In this document: positions 56,261 to 64,000 of the stretch, one piece after another
Layout: every line of letters begins with the position of its first letter
Position numbering within the stretch: position 1 is the stretch's first letter
Origin: Tsuneonella rigui
GTDB taxonomy: Bacteria > Pseudomonadota > Alphaproteobacteria > Sphingomonadales > Sphingomonadaceae
Direction: 5' to 3'
NCBI RefSeq assembly: GCF_003958625.1
Contig: NZ_RSEL01000020.1
Location: 124,001-188,000 of the forward strand
Length of the DNA stretch: 64,000 bases
Notes under the pieces: generated by a model
Seen by the model: only the letters and a program-made list of their open reading frames with translations
The model's database searches: none
What the model was told of the DNA's origin: nothing
Program-made: the position numbers and the translations under genes

Positions 56261-57475
56261 ATGAGGATCACCCGTCTAGCGCTCCTGGCGCTCACCGCCG
56301 CGGCTTCACCCGCACTGGCCGAAACCCACGAGATCGCCGCCGGCGACGGCGCGCAAGCGCGCCTGCAGGAAGCGCTGATCACTGCGCAGCCGGGCGACGA
56401 GGTGGTGCTCGGCGCGGGGCGTTTCCTGCTCGACGACGGGCTCAGCCTCGATGTCGATGGTGTGACCCTGCGCGGCGCGGGAATGAATGCAACGGTGCTC
56501 GATTTCACCGGCCAGCAGGGCGCGGGCGAAGGGCTGCTCGTCACCAGCGACAAGGTTACCTTGCGCGATTTTGCGGTCGAGAACCCGCATGGCGACGGGA
56601 TCAAGTCGAAGGGCGCGGATGAGATCGTCTACCAGCGCCTGCGGGTCACCTGGACCGGTGGCCCCAAGGAGACCAACGGCGCCTACGGCCTCTACCCGGT
56701 CGAGAGCGACGGCGTGCTGATCACCGAGAGCGAGGTGTCGGGTGCCTCCGACGCCGGGATTTACGTCGGCCAGTCGAAGCGCATCACCGTGCGCAATAAC
56801 ATCGCCCGTCACAACGTTGCTGGTATCGAGATCGAAAACAGCCGCGATGCGCTGGTCACCTCGAACTACGTCACCGGCAACACCGGCGGGATATTGGTGT
56901 TCGACCTGCCCAGCCTGCCGGTGATGGGCGGCGGCAACACCGTGGTGCGCGACAACCTGGTGGCGCACAACACCACGCCGAACTTCGCGCCCAAGGGCAA
57001 CATCGTCGCCGGCGTGCGCCGGGGCACCGGCGTGATGGTGATGGCCAACGACGGGGTGCTGGTCGAGGGCAACACGATCCTCGACAACCCGACCGCGCCG
57101 GTGATGGTCGTCGCCTATCCGCTGCAGTTCAAGGACACGACCTACAACCCCTATCCCCGCAACGTGACGATCGGCGCCAACCGGGTCGACCGCGGCGGCT
57201 ACGATCCGCAGTTCGAGGGCAAGGAGCAGATGCTCGCCGCGTTCGGCGGTGCGCTGCCGCCGGTGCTGTGGGATGGGCTGAGCCAGCCGGGCACCGTCGC
57301 GGTGCGGGTCGATCCGTCGCTGAAAGGCTGGACGCTCGGGCTGACCTCGCAAGGCGGCGGGCTTGATGTCGCAAACGTCAAGCCGGGGCCGCTGCAGGTC
57401 GCAGCACCGGACGCCTCGGTCACGCTGACCGGCTACGGCGCACCGGCCGAGCTGGAGGCGCGCCTGGTCCCGTGA
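56261..57475 (+). CDS. Exported parallel beta-helix protein
   Basis: A 404-residue secreted protein: leader LALLALTAAASPALA, then a right-handed beta-helix of NosD type with repeating turns (GVLITESEVSGASDAGIYVG; ITVRNNIARHNVAGIEIENS; ALVTSNYVTGNTGGILVFDL). The C-terminal ~100 residues are a separate domain. This class is linked in Shewanella (SO_2931) to the cytochrome SO_2930, and the next gene here is that cytochrome, so a joint periplasmic function is likely. ATG 56261. Substrate unknown. Confidence 0.85.
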   Translation: MRITRLALLALTAAASPALAETHEIAAGDGAQARLQEALITAQPGDEVVLGAGRFLLDDGLSLDVDGVTLRGAGMNATVLDFTGQQGAGEGLLVTSDKVTLRDFAVENPHGDGIKSKGADEIVYQRLRVTWTGGPKETNGAYGLYPVESDGVLITESEVSGASDAGIYVGQSKRITVRNNIARHNVAGIEIENSRDALVTSNYVTGNTGGILVFDLPSLPVMGGGNTVVRDNLVAHNTTPNFAPKGNIVAGVRRGTGVMVMANDGVLVEGNTILDNPTAPVMVVAYPLQFKDTTYNPYPRNVTIGANRVDRGGYDPQFEGKEQMLAAFGGALPPVLWDGLSQPGTVAVRVDPSLKGWTLGLTSQGGGLDVANVKPGPLQVAAPDASVTLTGYGAPAELEARLVP

Positions 57476-58476
57476 TCCGTTCGGCAGTCCTTGGTTTGGC
57501 GCTGCTCAGCGCAGCAGCCGCGGTCGCGCACGCCGCCGGGCCGGTGGCTGCGCCGAACGATGCCGTGGTCACGGCTGAGACGTTCCCGGCAACCCTGTCC
57601 GAGTATGGCTTCTTCTCCGACGCGCCGGGTCAGGTGCCAGCGAACCGCGTCACGCCCTATCGCCTCAACACCCCGCTGTGGTCCGACGGCGCCGAGAAGC
57701 TGCGCTTCATGTACTTGCCTGCAGGCGCGCAGGCCAAGGCGGACGGCGAGAACCTGCTGCAGCTTCCGGTCGGTGCGGCGCTGATTAAAACGTTCGCGTT
57801 CGAGGATAACGGCAAGCGCCGCCTGATCGAGACCCGCGTCCTGCTTCACCGCGCGAGCGGCTGGGTCGCACTGCCGTACCTGTGGAACGCCGAGCAGACC
57901 GAGGCCAAGCTGGCGCTCGCGGGCGCTCGGGTGCCGGTCACGACGCCCGCGGGCGAGGCGATCGAGTACCGCGTGCCCAACAAGAACCAGTGCAAGGAGT
58001 GCCACGGCCTCAATGGTGTGGTGACGCCGATCGGCCCGAAGGCGCGCAACCTGTCGCACGATTGGCTCCAGCAGTTCGCCTCCGCCGGGATGCTGGACGC
58101 AGTGCCGGCCGTGAAGAGCGCCGTGCCGCTGTGGGAGGATCGCGACAAGGTCTCCGCAGCCTCGGCCGCGCGTGGTTATCTCGACGTCAACTGCGCACAC
58201 TGTCACCAGCCGGGCGCGGGCGCGTCGAACTCGGGGCTGGACCTGCGCTGGCAGCAGACCGATGACCAAGCGCTCGGGGTGATGAAACGCCCGGTCGCCG
58301 CCGGCCGCGGGGCGGGCGAACTGCTGTTCGACGTCGTCCCCGGCAAGCCCGACGAATCCATCCTCGTGCACCGCATGGCGAGCACCGAGGGCGGGGTCGC
58401 GATGCCCGAGCTGGGTAAGGCGACGGTGGACAAGGACGGCCTCAAGGTGGTCAAACGATGGATAGCCGGACTGTGA
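57472..58476 (+). CDS. Di-heme c-type cytochrome of the SO_2930 family
   Basis: A 334-residue periplasmic protein with a leader (VLGLALLSAAAAVAHAA), N-terminal non-heme domain (LSEYGFFSD; PYRLNTPLWSDGAEKLRFMY), and two heme c sites CKECH at 174-178 and CAHCH at 241-245 with a distal Met candidate in GGVAMPELGK. GTG 57472 overlaps the stop of the beta-helix gene (GTGA), and the hydrolase gene overlaps its own end by 19 nt. Redox partner unknown. Confidence 0.87.
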   Translation: MIRSAVLGLALLSAAAAVAHAAGPVAAPNDAVVTAETFPATLSEYGFFSDAPGQVPANRVTPYRLNTPLWSDGAEKLRFMYLPAGAQAKADGENLLQLPVGAALIKTFAFEDNGKRRLIETRVLLHRASGWVALPYLWNAEQTEAKLALAGARVPVTTPAGEAIEYRVPNKNQCKECHGLNGVVTPIGPKARNLSHDWLQQFASAGMLDAVPAVKSAVPLWEDRDKVSAASAARGYLDVNCAHCHQPGAGASNSGLDLRWQQTDDQALGVMKRPVAAGRGAGELLFDVVPGKPDESILVHRMASTEGGVAMPELGKATVDKDGLKVVKRWIAGL

Positions 58477-59438
58477 AGCGGCTGCTCAAGGCTCTGGCGG
58501 TCGTCGCGATAGCCCTGGTGGCACTCTTCCTGATCCTCCGGACACCAGACACCGATCCCAAGGCCATGCGGGCGAAGTACGCGCAGTCGCCCTCGCAGTT
58601 CGTAACGCTCGACAGCGGCGAGCGCGTTCACTTGCGCGACGAAGGCCCGCGCAGCGGCGTGCCGATCGTCCTGCTGCACGGATCGAACGCGGACCTCCAC
58701 ACCTGGCAGCCATGGGTCGAGCAGCTCGCCAGGATACACAGGGTGATCCGCTTCGACCAGCGAGGGCACGGTCTCACCGGGCCAGCGCCCGACGGCGATT
58801 ATTCGCGCAACGCCTTTGCCGCCGACGTCGAACGGGTGGCCGATGCGCTCGAGCTCGATCGCTTCGTGCTCGCGGGCAACTCGATGGGCGGCGGGATCGC
58901 GCTCGAATTTGCATTGGCGCATCCCGATCGCCTTGCCGGCCTCGTGCTGGTCGATGCGGGCGGCGCCCCGCAGACTGAGAAGGCGAAGGGCAACATCGGC
59001 TTCACCCTCGCGCGGATGCCGGGGACAGCGTGGCTGATTCGCTCGATCACACCCCGCTCGCTGATCGAGAAGAGCCTGCGCCAGAGCGTCACCAATAAGG
59101 CGGTCGTCACCGATGCGGCGGTCGATCGGTACTGGGAGCTGCTGCGCTATCCGGGCAACCGGCAGGCGACCGCAACCCGGTTCGCGACACCGCAGACGCC
59201 CTTCACCGAGGCTCAGCTCGCGGGCCTCAAGGTCCCGACGCTGATCATTTGGGGCGAGCGCGATCCGCTGATCCCGCTGTCTTCGGGGCGCTGGCTGGCG
59301 CAGCACATTCCCGGCGCGCGCATCGAGGTGCTGCCGGGCATCGGCCATATTCCGATGGAGGAAGCGCCCGAGGCCAGCGCGAGCCTGCTCGAGACCTGGC
59401 TCACAGCGCAGACGCCTTCCGCCCACCCGCGCCAGTAG
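58458..59438 (+). CDS. Membrane-anchored alpha/beta hydrolase
   Basis: A 326-residue alpha/beta hydrolase with an N-terminal membrane anchor (LKALAVVAIALVALFLIL). Core: VLLHGSNADLHTWQPWVE, RFDQRGHGLTG, elbow LAGNSMGGGIALEFAL (Ser), IIWGERDPLIP (Asp) and GIGHIPMEEAP (His). The triad is complete. It overlaps the cytochrome gene by 19 nt and may share its transcript. Substrate unknown. Confidence 0.88.
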   Translation: MDSRTVKRLLKALAVVAIALVALFLILRTPDTDPKAMRAKYAQSPSQFVTLDSGERVHLRDEGPRSGVPIVLLHGSNADLHTWQPWVEQLARIHRVIRFDQRGHGLTGPAPDGDYSRNAFAADVERVADALELDRFVLAGNSMGGGIALEFALAHPDRLAGLVLVDAGGAPQTEKAKGNIGFTLARMPGTAWLIRSITPRSLIEKSLRQSVTNKAVVTDAAVDRYWELLRYPGNRQATATRFATPQTPFTEAQLAGLKVPTLIIWGERDPLIPLSSGRWLAQHIPGARIEVLPGIGHIPMEEAPEASASLLETWLTAQTPSAHPRQ

Positions 59439-59500
59439 CTTTACTCGGCATAGCGCCATCGATAATGGCCGCGCCTCACTTGCCTCTGGGAGGACGGCGA

Positions 59501-60196
59501 TTGCGCAAACTGGGACTGATCGGGGGGATGAGCTGGGTCTCGACCCGCGATTACTACGAGCAGATCAACCGCGGCGTCCGCCGGCGCACCTCGCCAATGG
59601 CGAGCGCGCCGCTGCTGATCGAAAGCCTCGATTTCGAGCAGCTGTGGGGCTCGGCGAGCGATGAGGACTGGGATCGCGCGGGCGAAGTGCTCGCCGAGTC
59701 CGCCCGCCGCCTGACCGGCGCGGGGGCCGAGGGGCTGCTGATCTGCGCCAATTCGATGCACAAGGTCTATGACCGGGTAGCAGAGGCCGCCGGCGTGCCG
59801 GTACTGCACATCGCCGATTGCGTCGGCCGGGCGATGGAAGCCGCGAGCGCGACCAACGCGGCTCTGATCGGTACCCGCAACGTGATGACCGAGCGCTTCT
59901 ATCGCGAACGGCTGGTCGCGCACGGGGTGGACCTATTGCCGCCCGACATGGACATGGTCGGCGAGGTCGACCGGATCATTTATGAGGAGCTGATGCGCGG
60001 GAAGGCCACGCGCGAGGCCGAGCGGACGCTCAAGACCTGGATCACCCGCAAGGAGCAGGACGGCGCCGAGGCGATCGTACTCGCCTGCACCGAGCTGGCG
60101 ATGATCGTCGACGTCGACGCCAACGTGCTGCCGGTGTTCGATTCCACGCGCATCCACTCGAATGCAGCGGTCGACTGGATTCTCGCCGCCGACTAG
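59501..60196 (+). CDS. Aspartate/glutamate racemase family protein
   Basis: A 231-residue PLP-independent racemase. Both catalytic Cys are visible: Cys82 in LLICANSMHKV and Cys196 in IVLACTELAMI. The start KLGLIGGMSWVSTRDYYEQIN is typical of the aspartate racemase (YgeA-like) group. TTG 59501 is preferred because GGGAGG lies at 59488-59493 and the family N terminus starts there; an ATG at 59465 would add 12 residues. Product stereochemistry is not predictable. Confidence 0.9.
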   Translation: MRKLGLIGGMSWVSTRDYYEQINRGVRRRTSPMASAPLLIESLDFEQLWGSASDEDWDRAGEVLAESARRLTGAGAEGLLICANSMHKVYDRVAEAAGVPVLHIADCVGRAMEAASATNAALIGTRNVMTERFYRERLVAHGVDLLPPDMDMVGEVDRIIYEELMRGKATREAERTLKTWITRKEQDGAEAIVLACTELAMIVDVDANVLPVFDSTRIHSNAAVDWILAAD

Positions 60197-60255
60197 CAGA
60201 TGTTCCGCAGGCGTTCCCGTTGTCGGGATTCCGCCGAGTCCCTATCGCGAGGGAC

Positions 60256-61416
60256 ATGCCGCTCGCACCCTACGCCGCCGACCCTGCTGCTGGACGCGGG
60301 CGTGAGTTCGCAGAAGACCGCGCGGGTGCGCGGGGTCCGAGGAGCGAGTTCCAGCGCGATCGCGACCGGGTGGTGCACTCTATCGCCTTCCGCCGGCTGC
60401 GCTCCAAGACCCAGGTGTTCATCGCGCCCGACGGCGATCACTATCGCACGCGCCTGACGCACAGCCTGGAAGTCTCGCAGATCGGGCGGGTGATCGCCCG
60501 CGCGCTCGGGCTCGATGAGGATGTCACCGAAGCGCTGTGCCTGGCGCACGACATCGGTCACCCGCCCTTCGGCCATGCGGGCGAGGCGGCGCTCGAAGCG
60601 GCGATGGCGGAGCGGGGCGGGTTCGATCACAACGCTCACACGCTACGGACTGTGATGCGGCTGGAGAGCCCGTACTGCGATCATCCGGGCCTCAATCTGT
60701 CGTGGGACGTGCTGGAGGGCCTCGCCAAGCACAATGGCCCCGTCGCCGCGCCGAACTGGGCGTTGAGCGAGCTCGATGCGGCCTTCCCGCTCGATCTCGG
60801 CGCCTGGCCGAGCCTGGAGGCACAAGTCGCCGCGCTCGCCGACGATATCGCCTACGACAACCACGACATCGACGATGGCTTGCGCGCAGGTTTCCTGACG
60901 CTCGACGACTTGCTGGAGCTGCCGCTGCTCGCCGATCGCTATCGCGAGGTCGAGCGGCGCTTCCCGAACGCGAGGCCCGAACAGCGCTTGCGCGAACTGG
61001 TGCGCAGCCAGATCGGCGCGATGGTCAACGATCTGCTGGAGACGACGCGGGGCAACATCGCCGGCGTGAAGAGCGTTTCCGAAGTGCGCGCCCATCCCGG
61101 GCCGCTGGTGGCGTTTTCCGACCCGGTCGCCAACGCGGAGCGCGAGCTGAAGGCGTTCATGTACGCCAAGCTCTATTACCACCCCGAGCAGGTCGCCGCC
61201 GCCGAAGCGGCGCGCGATGTCGTTTCACGCTTGTTCGCGGCGTATGACCAGGATCCGGCCACGATGCCCGACGGCTGGCGTGCTTCGCTGCCTCCGCAGG
61301 AACCCGAGCGGAGTCGCCATGTCGCCGACTTCATCGCCGGGATGACCGACCGCTACGCTATCGACCAGTGCGTGCGCATCTTCGGCCGCGCACCCGAGGG
61401 GTTGCGCAATGTCTGA
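60256..61416 (+). CDS. dgt: dGTP triphosphohydrolase-like protein
   Basis: HD-domain enzyme that cuts dNTPs to nucleoside and triphosphate. Features: FQRDRDRVVHSIAFRRLRSKTQV, RTRLTHSLEVSQIGR (His), HDIGHPPFGHAGE (HD dyad), and ALADDIAYDNHDIDDGL (last Asp). The 386-residue form from ATG 60256 is used; a TTG at 60220 would add 12 residues and has better spacing to AGG. It is the type-2 group common in alphaproteobacteria. It overlaps the next gene by 8 nt. Confidence 0.92.
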   Translation: MPLAPYAADPAAGRGREFAEDRAGARGPRSEFQRDRDRVVHSIAFRRLRSKTQVFIAPDGDHYRTRLTHSLEVSQIGRVIARALGLDEDVTEALCLAHDIGHPPFGHAGEAALEAAMAERGGFDHNAHTLRTVMRLESPYCDHPGLNLSWDVLEGLAKHNGPVAAPNWALSELDAAFPLDLGAWPSLEAQVAALADDIAYDNHDIDDGLRAGFLTLDDLLELPLLADRYREVERRFPNARPEQRLRELVRSQIGAMVNDLLETTRGNIAGVKSVSEVRAHPGPLVAFSDPVANAERELKAFMYAKLYYHPEQVAAAEAARDVVSRLFAAYDQDPATMPDGWRASLPPQEPERSRHVADFIAGMTDRYAIDQCVRIFGRAPEGLRNV

Positions 61417-62104
61417 TCCGGTGCGGATCGCGCTGGTCGGGGCGACCGGGCTTATCGGCAGCGAGGTGATGAAGCTCGCCGTGGGTCGGCAGGACCTGCG
61501 GTTGGTCGCGGTGGCGCGGCGCGAGTCGCCGCTGCCGCAAGGCGCTCGGATGGAGATGTTCGTCGCCGATCCGGAGAAATGGGGCGAAGTGTTTGAGGCG
61601 GTGCATCCGACCGCGCTGATTTGCGCGCTCGGCACCACGTGGCGCAAGGCGGGGCGCGACGAAGAGGCTTTTCGCGCGGTCGATCACGATCTCGTGCTGG
61701 CAACCGCTCGCGCAGCACGGGAGGCAGGGGTCGAACGGCTGGTGGCAGTCAGCTCGACCGGCGCCGACGCGATGAGCGAGAACCGGTACCTGCGCACCAA
61801 GGGCGAGGTCGAGCGCGAGCTCGGGCGGATGCGGTTCAAGCGGCTCGATATCTTGCGCCCCGGCCTGCTCAAGGGCCACCGGATCGGCGACCTGCGGCCG
61901 TTGGAGCGGATCGGCAGCGCACTCAGCCCGCTGGCCGATCTCGCGATGCAGGGCCGCTATCGGCAGTACCGCTCGATCCGGGCCGAACTGGTTGCCAAGG
62001 CTGCAATGGCGCTGGCGCTGCGGCGGGCGGGCGGCCGGTTCGTGCACGACAACGATGCGCTGCTGCGCGCAGCCGCGACGCTGCCGATGCCCGTCGAGGA
62101 CTAG
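61409..62104 (+). CDS. NAD(P)H-binding (SDR-like) protein
   Basis: A 231-residue Rossmann protein: VRIALVGATGLIGSEVMKLA (GxxGxxG), ALICALGTTWRKAGRDEEAF and VAVSSTGADAMSENRYLRTKGEVER. The pattern matches atypical SDRs of the HTATIP2/TIP30 (YwnB-like) group. No catalytic Tyr-xxx-Lys is certain. Overlaps dgt by 8 nt, so co-translated. Ends in CTAG shared with ruvX. Confidence 0.85.
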   Translation: MSDPVRIALVGATGLIGSEVMKLAVGRQDLRLVAVARRESPLPQGARMEMFVADPEKWGEVFEAVHPTALICALGTTWRKAGRDEEAFRAVDHDLVLATARAAREAGVERLVAVSSTGADAMSENRYLRTKGEVERELGRMRFKRLDILRPGLLKGHRIGDLRPLERIGSALSPLADLAMQGRYRQYRSIRAELVAKAAMALALRRAGGRFVHDNDALLRAAATLPMPVED

Positions 62105-62586
62105 AACGCCGCTCCAGCTAGCGCATCGATCGCGCCTTGGAGGATGACCGCGGCGGCATGCGCGTCGATCCGTTCTTTGCGCTTGGCGCGGCTCATATCC
62201 TGCTCGATCAGCGAGCGCTCGGCGCTGGTGGTCGACCAGCGCTCGTCCCACAACAGGACCGGCAGCGACAGTGCGGCTGACAGATTGCGGGCGTAGGCGC
62301 GCGATGCCTGTGCGCGCGGCCCTTCGCTGCCGTCCATGTTGCGCGGCAGGCCGATGACGACCCCGCGCACGCCCCGGGCCGCCACTAGTGCTGCGAGGAC
62401 CTCGCGGTCGCGGCCGAACTTGCCGCGCGGCAGGGTCTTGTCCGCGCTGGCGAACCGCCAGCCGGCGTCACACAATGCGGTGCCGATGGTCTGGGTGCCG
62501 AGATCGAGCGCGAGCAGCACACCGCCCTCGGGCAGGGCCGCCGCGAATTCGCCAGCGCGGTCGGTGATCAGTGCGCCTTGGTCCAC
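62101..62586 (-). CDS. ruvX: Putative pre-16S rRNA nuclease / Holliday junction resolvase-like
   Basis: YqgF-family RNase H-like protein of 161 residues. Motifs: LLALDLGTQTIGTALCD (first Asp), GVVIGLPRNMDGSEGPRA, VLLWDERWSTTSAER (Glu) and ERIDAHAAAVILQGAID (last Asp). Known relatives mature 16S rRNA. GTG 62586 overlaps the DUF3089 gene by 19 nt on the same strand. Confidence 0.92.
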   Translation of the reverse strand: MDQGALITDRAGEFAAALPEGGVLLALDLGTQTIGTALCDAGWRFASADKTLPRGKFGRDREVLAALVAARGVRGVVIGLPRNMDGSEGPRAQASRAYARNLSAALSLPVLLWDERWSTTSAERSLIEQDMSRAKRKERIDAHAAAVILQGAIDALAGAAF

Positions 62587-63755
62587 GCCGCGAGTCGCCG
62601 CGTCACGTCCGCCTTCAGGTTCGCCCAGAACAGCGGGATGTCATAGACGTGGTAGTTGTTGCCCGGCAGCACGCCGGGCCCGAGATCGGGCGGATCGCCG
62701 ATCATCAGCAGGCCGGTTGTGGGGTCGCAACGCGCGGGCACGACACCGGTGATCAGTTCGCCGCTGGAAAAGTCGCTCGCGGGCTTCAGTGTGCCGAGAT
62801 TGTCCTCCGCCGGCGCCGTGCCGTTGAGGGTGCCGGTGATCGGGTTGGTGCAGACGATGGGTCCATCCCCGCGCGGCTGTCCGTCGAAGCCCGGCGTGGC
62901 GGTGAAGCGCTCGAGCAGCTGGCTCGGGTCGGCAGGCTCGGCGAAGCTCGACCAGGTGGCGATGCAGCCGGCCTGGTCGGGCGTGGCGCAGGCGGGCAGG
63001 CCGAGTGCGGGGAGGTCGTGCGCAACCGAAATCGGCCAGCCGATTGGATAGACCATCGCGACCCGCTTCTCGAGCGGGGTGCCGATCACCTTTTCGCGCA
63101 GTAGCCGCAGCACCATCAACGCGCCCTGGCTGTGCCCGGCGAGCACGATCGGCTCGTCCTTGCGCGCGGTCGCGACGAAGAAGTCGAACGCTTGGCTCAC
63201 ATCGCGGTAGGCGAGGTCGAGCGCCTGGTTCGCCTCGGGTTTGTCGGTCAGGAACGCGCCGAACACCGCCTGCCGGTACTTCGGCGCCCAGATCTCGGCC
63301 GCGCCGGAGAACGGGCTCGCCATGCCGCGCAAGAACAGGTGCGCGCGGGCTTCGGCATCCTTGTCGCCCAGGGGAGCGTTCCACGGCGCGTCGGCGCCGA
63401 TGGCGGGCTGGAGATAGCTGGTCGGATGGACGAAGAAGACCGCGTAGCCGGATCCTGCGGGCGTCGCGCTTGGCGTGGGGGAGGGCGCCAGCGCCTGCTC
63501 GGCCGCCGGTGTCTCGGCCGACGAATCTTCCTGCGGGACGTAGCGCGCCGGATCGGCCGCTCCCATGCCCGGGCGCGAGTACCACATCGCGGGATCGGCA
63601 TAGGCGTTGCTGTCGAGCGCGGGCTGCGAGACAAACTCGCCGCGCGGCACGAAGGCCAACTCGGTCGCTTCCTTCGACCAGATGTTGAGCGCGATCGCCC
63701 CCGCGATGAACAGGAAGATCACGAGCGCGACGGCATACAGGAACTTGCGCGCCAT
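62568..63755 (-). CDS. DUF3089 alpha/beta hydrolase, membrane-anchored
   Basis: A 395-residue protein with an N-terminal membrane helix (YAVALVIFLFIAGAIALNIW), a Pro/Ala-rich linker near 80-100, and a hydrolase core: VFFVHPTSYLQPA, elbow LAGHSQGALMVLRLL (Ser) and the end GVLPGNNYHVYDIPLF with His. This is the DUF3089 pattern. ATG 63755 overlaps the AI-2E transporter stop in an ATGA. Function unknown. Confidence 0.88.
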   Translation of the reverse strand: MARKFLYAVALVIFLFIAGAIALNIWSKEATELAFVPRGEFVSQPALDSNAYADPAMWYSRPGMGAADPARYVPQEDSSAETPAAEQALAPSPTPSATPAGSGYAVFFVHPTSYLQPAIGADAPWNAPLGDKDAEARAHLFLRGMASPFSGAAEIWAPKYRQAVFGAFLTDKPEANQALDLAYRDVSQAFDFFVATARKDEPIVLAGHSQGALMVLRLLREKVIGTPLEKRVAMVYPIGWPISVAHDLPALGLPACATPDQAGCIATWSSFAEPADPSQLLERFTATPGFDGQPRGDGPIVCTNPITGTLNGTAPAEDNLGTLKPASDFSSGELITGVVPARCDPTTGLLMIGDPPDLGPGVLPGNNYHVYDIPLFWANLKADVTRRLAAWTKAH

Positions 63756-64000
63756 CAGCCCCACGCCGTCCCTTCGCTATGGATACGGTGCGCGCGCCGC
63801 TCGAGCGCGGTCTTGATCATTGCCAGCATCGGATCGGCAAAGGTCAGGCCAAGCACCCCGAACAACACGCCCATGATGAGCTGGAAGCCGAGCACCAAGG
63901 CAGGCGCCAGGTCGACCGTCTTCTTGGCGATCAGCGGCACCAGCACGTAACCGTCGAAGGTCTGGATGAAGAAGTATGAGGCGATCGTCCACAGCCCCAT
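63755..64000 (-). CDS. AI-2E family transporter, C-terminal fragment
   Basis: The last ~81 residues of a membrane protein whose start lies beyond the right edge. The fragment has two hydrophobic helices (TIASYFFIQTFDGYVLVPLI; ALVLGFQLIMGVLFGVLGLT) and the conserved TFDGYVLVPLIAKKTVDLAP motif of the AI-2E/PerM (UPF0118) family, then a basic tail. Family members include TqsA and Na/H exchangers, so the substrate is open. Confidence 0.85.
   Translation of the reverse strand: MGLWTIASYFFIQTFDGYVLVPLIAKKTVDLAPALVLGFQLIMGVLFGVLGLTFADPMLAMIKTALERRAHRIHSEGTAWG

Overview
This is a gene-dense, high-GC (about two-thirds G+C by eye) stretch of alphaproteobacterial core chromosome, most likely from the order Sphingomonadales (Sphingomonas/Erythrobacter relatives). 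The gene order serC-serA-hisZ-purA, the ChvG/ChvI-HprK-RapZ-EIIA-HPr cluster, a CcrM-type GANTC methyltransferase, an aa3-oxidase subunit IV peptide followed by three-gene pnt, and a lysA with a downstream truncated siroheme gene all point that way. I see no prophage, insertion sequence, CRISPR array, toxin-antitoxin pair, conjugation gene or rRNA. There are 73 protein genes, one tRNA (Val, UAC) and a few repeats and regulatory elements.

Layout. 0-8.4 kb: start of a glycosyltransferase gene (leaves the window), then serC-serA (serine synthesis) behind a possible serC leader RNA, hisZ, purA, an L,D-transpeptidase lipoprotein, a winged-helix regulator with an AT-rich core, and a small unknown gene coupled to a stand-alone response regulator. 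8.4-14 kb: minus-strand argH, a small lipoprotein, lysA and a siroheme gene; a TlpA-like thioredoxin; an FAD monooxygenase; tRNA-Val. 14-24 kb: asparaginase, a zinc-type dehydrogenase, truA-fmt, recR, peptide deformylase with a His-rich insertion, a SRAP/YedK protein, a cysteine-rich copper-binding protein, rmuC. 24-28.4 kb: the ChvI/ChvG-HprK-RapZ-EIIA-HPr regulatory operon ending in a SpoU methyltransferase. 28.6-36.2 kb: pckA, a DUF937 pair, a cyclic-nucleotide-domain/thioredoxin-reductase-like fusion, a DUF885 lipoprotein, TonB. 36.2-39.5 kb: a hydrolase facing a tight operon of two cysteine desulfurases and a ferredoxin. 39.5-48.3 kb: DUF4349 lipoprotein, parC, CCA-adding enzyme/Nudix/DUF1285 operon, acetyltransferase, PQQ-type sugar dehydrogenase, rnhB. 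48.3-52.2 kb: ccrM, folP, a sigma-54-type response regulator. 52.4-55.8 kb: oxidase subunit IV peptide and pntAA-pntAB-pntB. 56-60 kb: parallel beta-helix protein, di-heme cytochrome, hydrolase, racemase. 60-64 kb: dgt-like, NAD(P)-binding protein, ruvX, DUF3089 hydrolase, end of an AI-2E family transporter.

How the parts fit. The ChvGI/HprK/HPr/EIIA genes form a sugar-transport-free PTS that probably senses envelope or carbon state; pckA lies directly upstream and divergent. The ccrM promoter region is the most information-rich non-coding piece: a CtrA-type TTAACCAT, four GANTC methylation sites (three within 37 bp) and a perfect DnaA box lie in about 125 bp. The genome is very compact: five convergent gene pairs share a CTAG as overlapping stop codons and two divergent pairs share a CATG as overlapping start codons. 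I found no clearly new defence or biosynthetic system. The strongest leads are the ccrM control region, the GAFPGA-variant sigma-54 activator, the redox-dead thioredoxin-reductase fusion, and the coupled unknown gene/response regulator with a possible ATT start.
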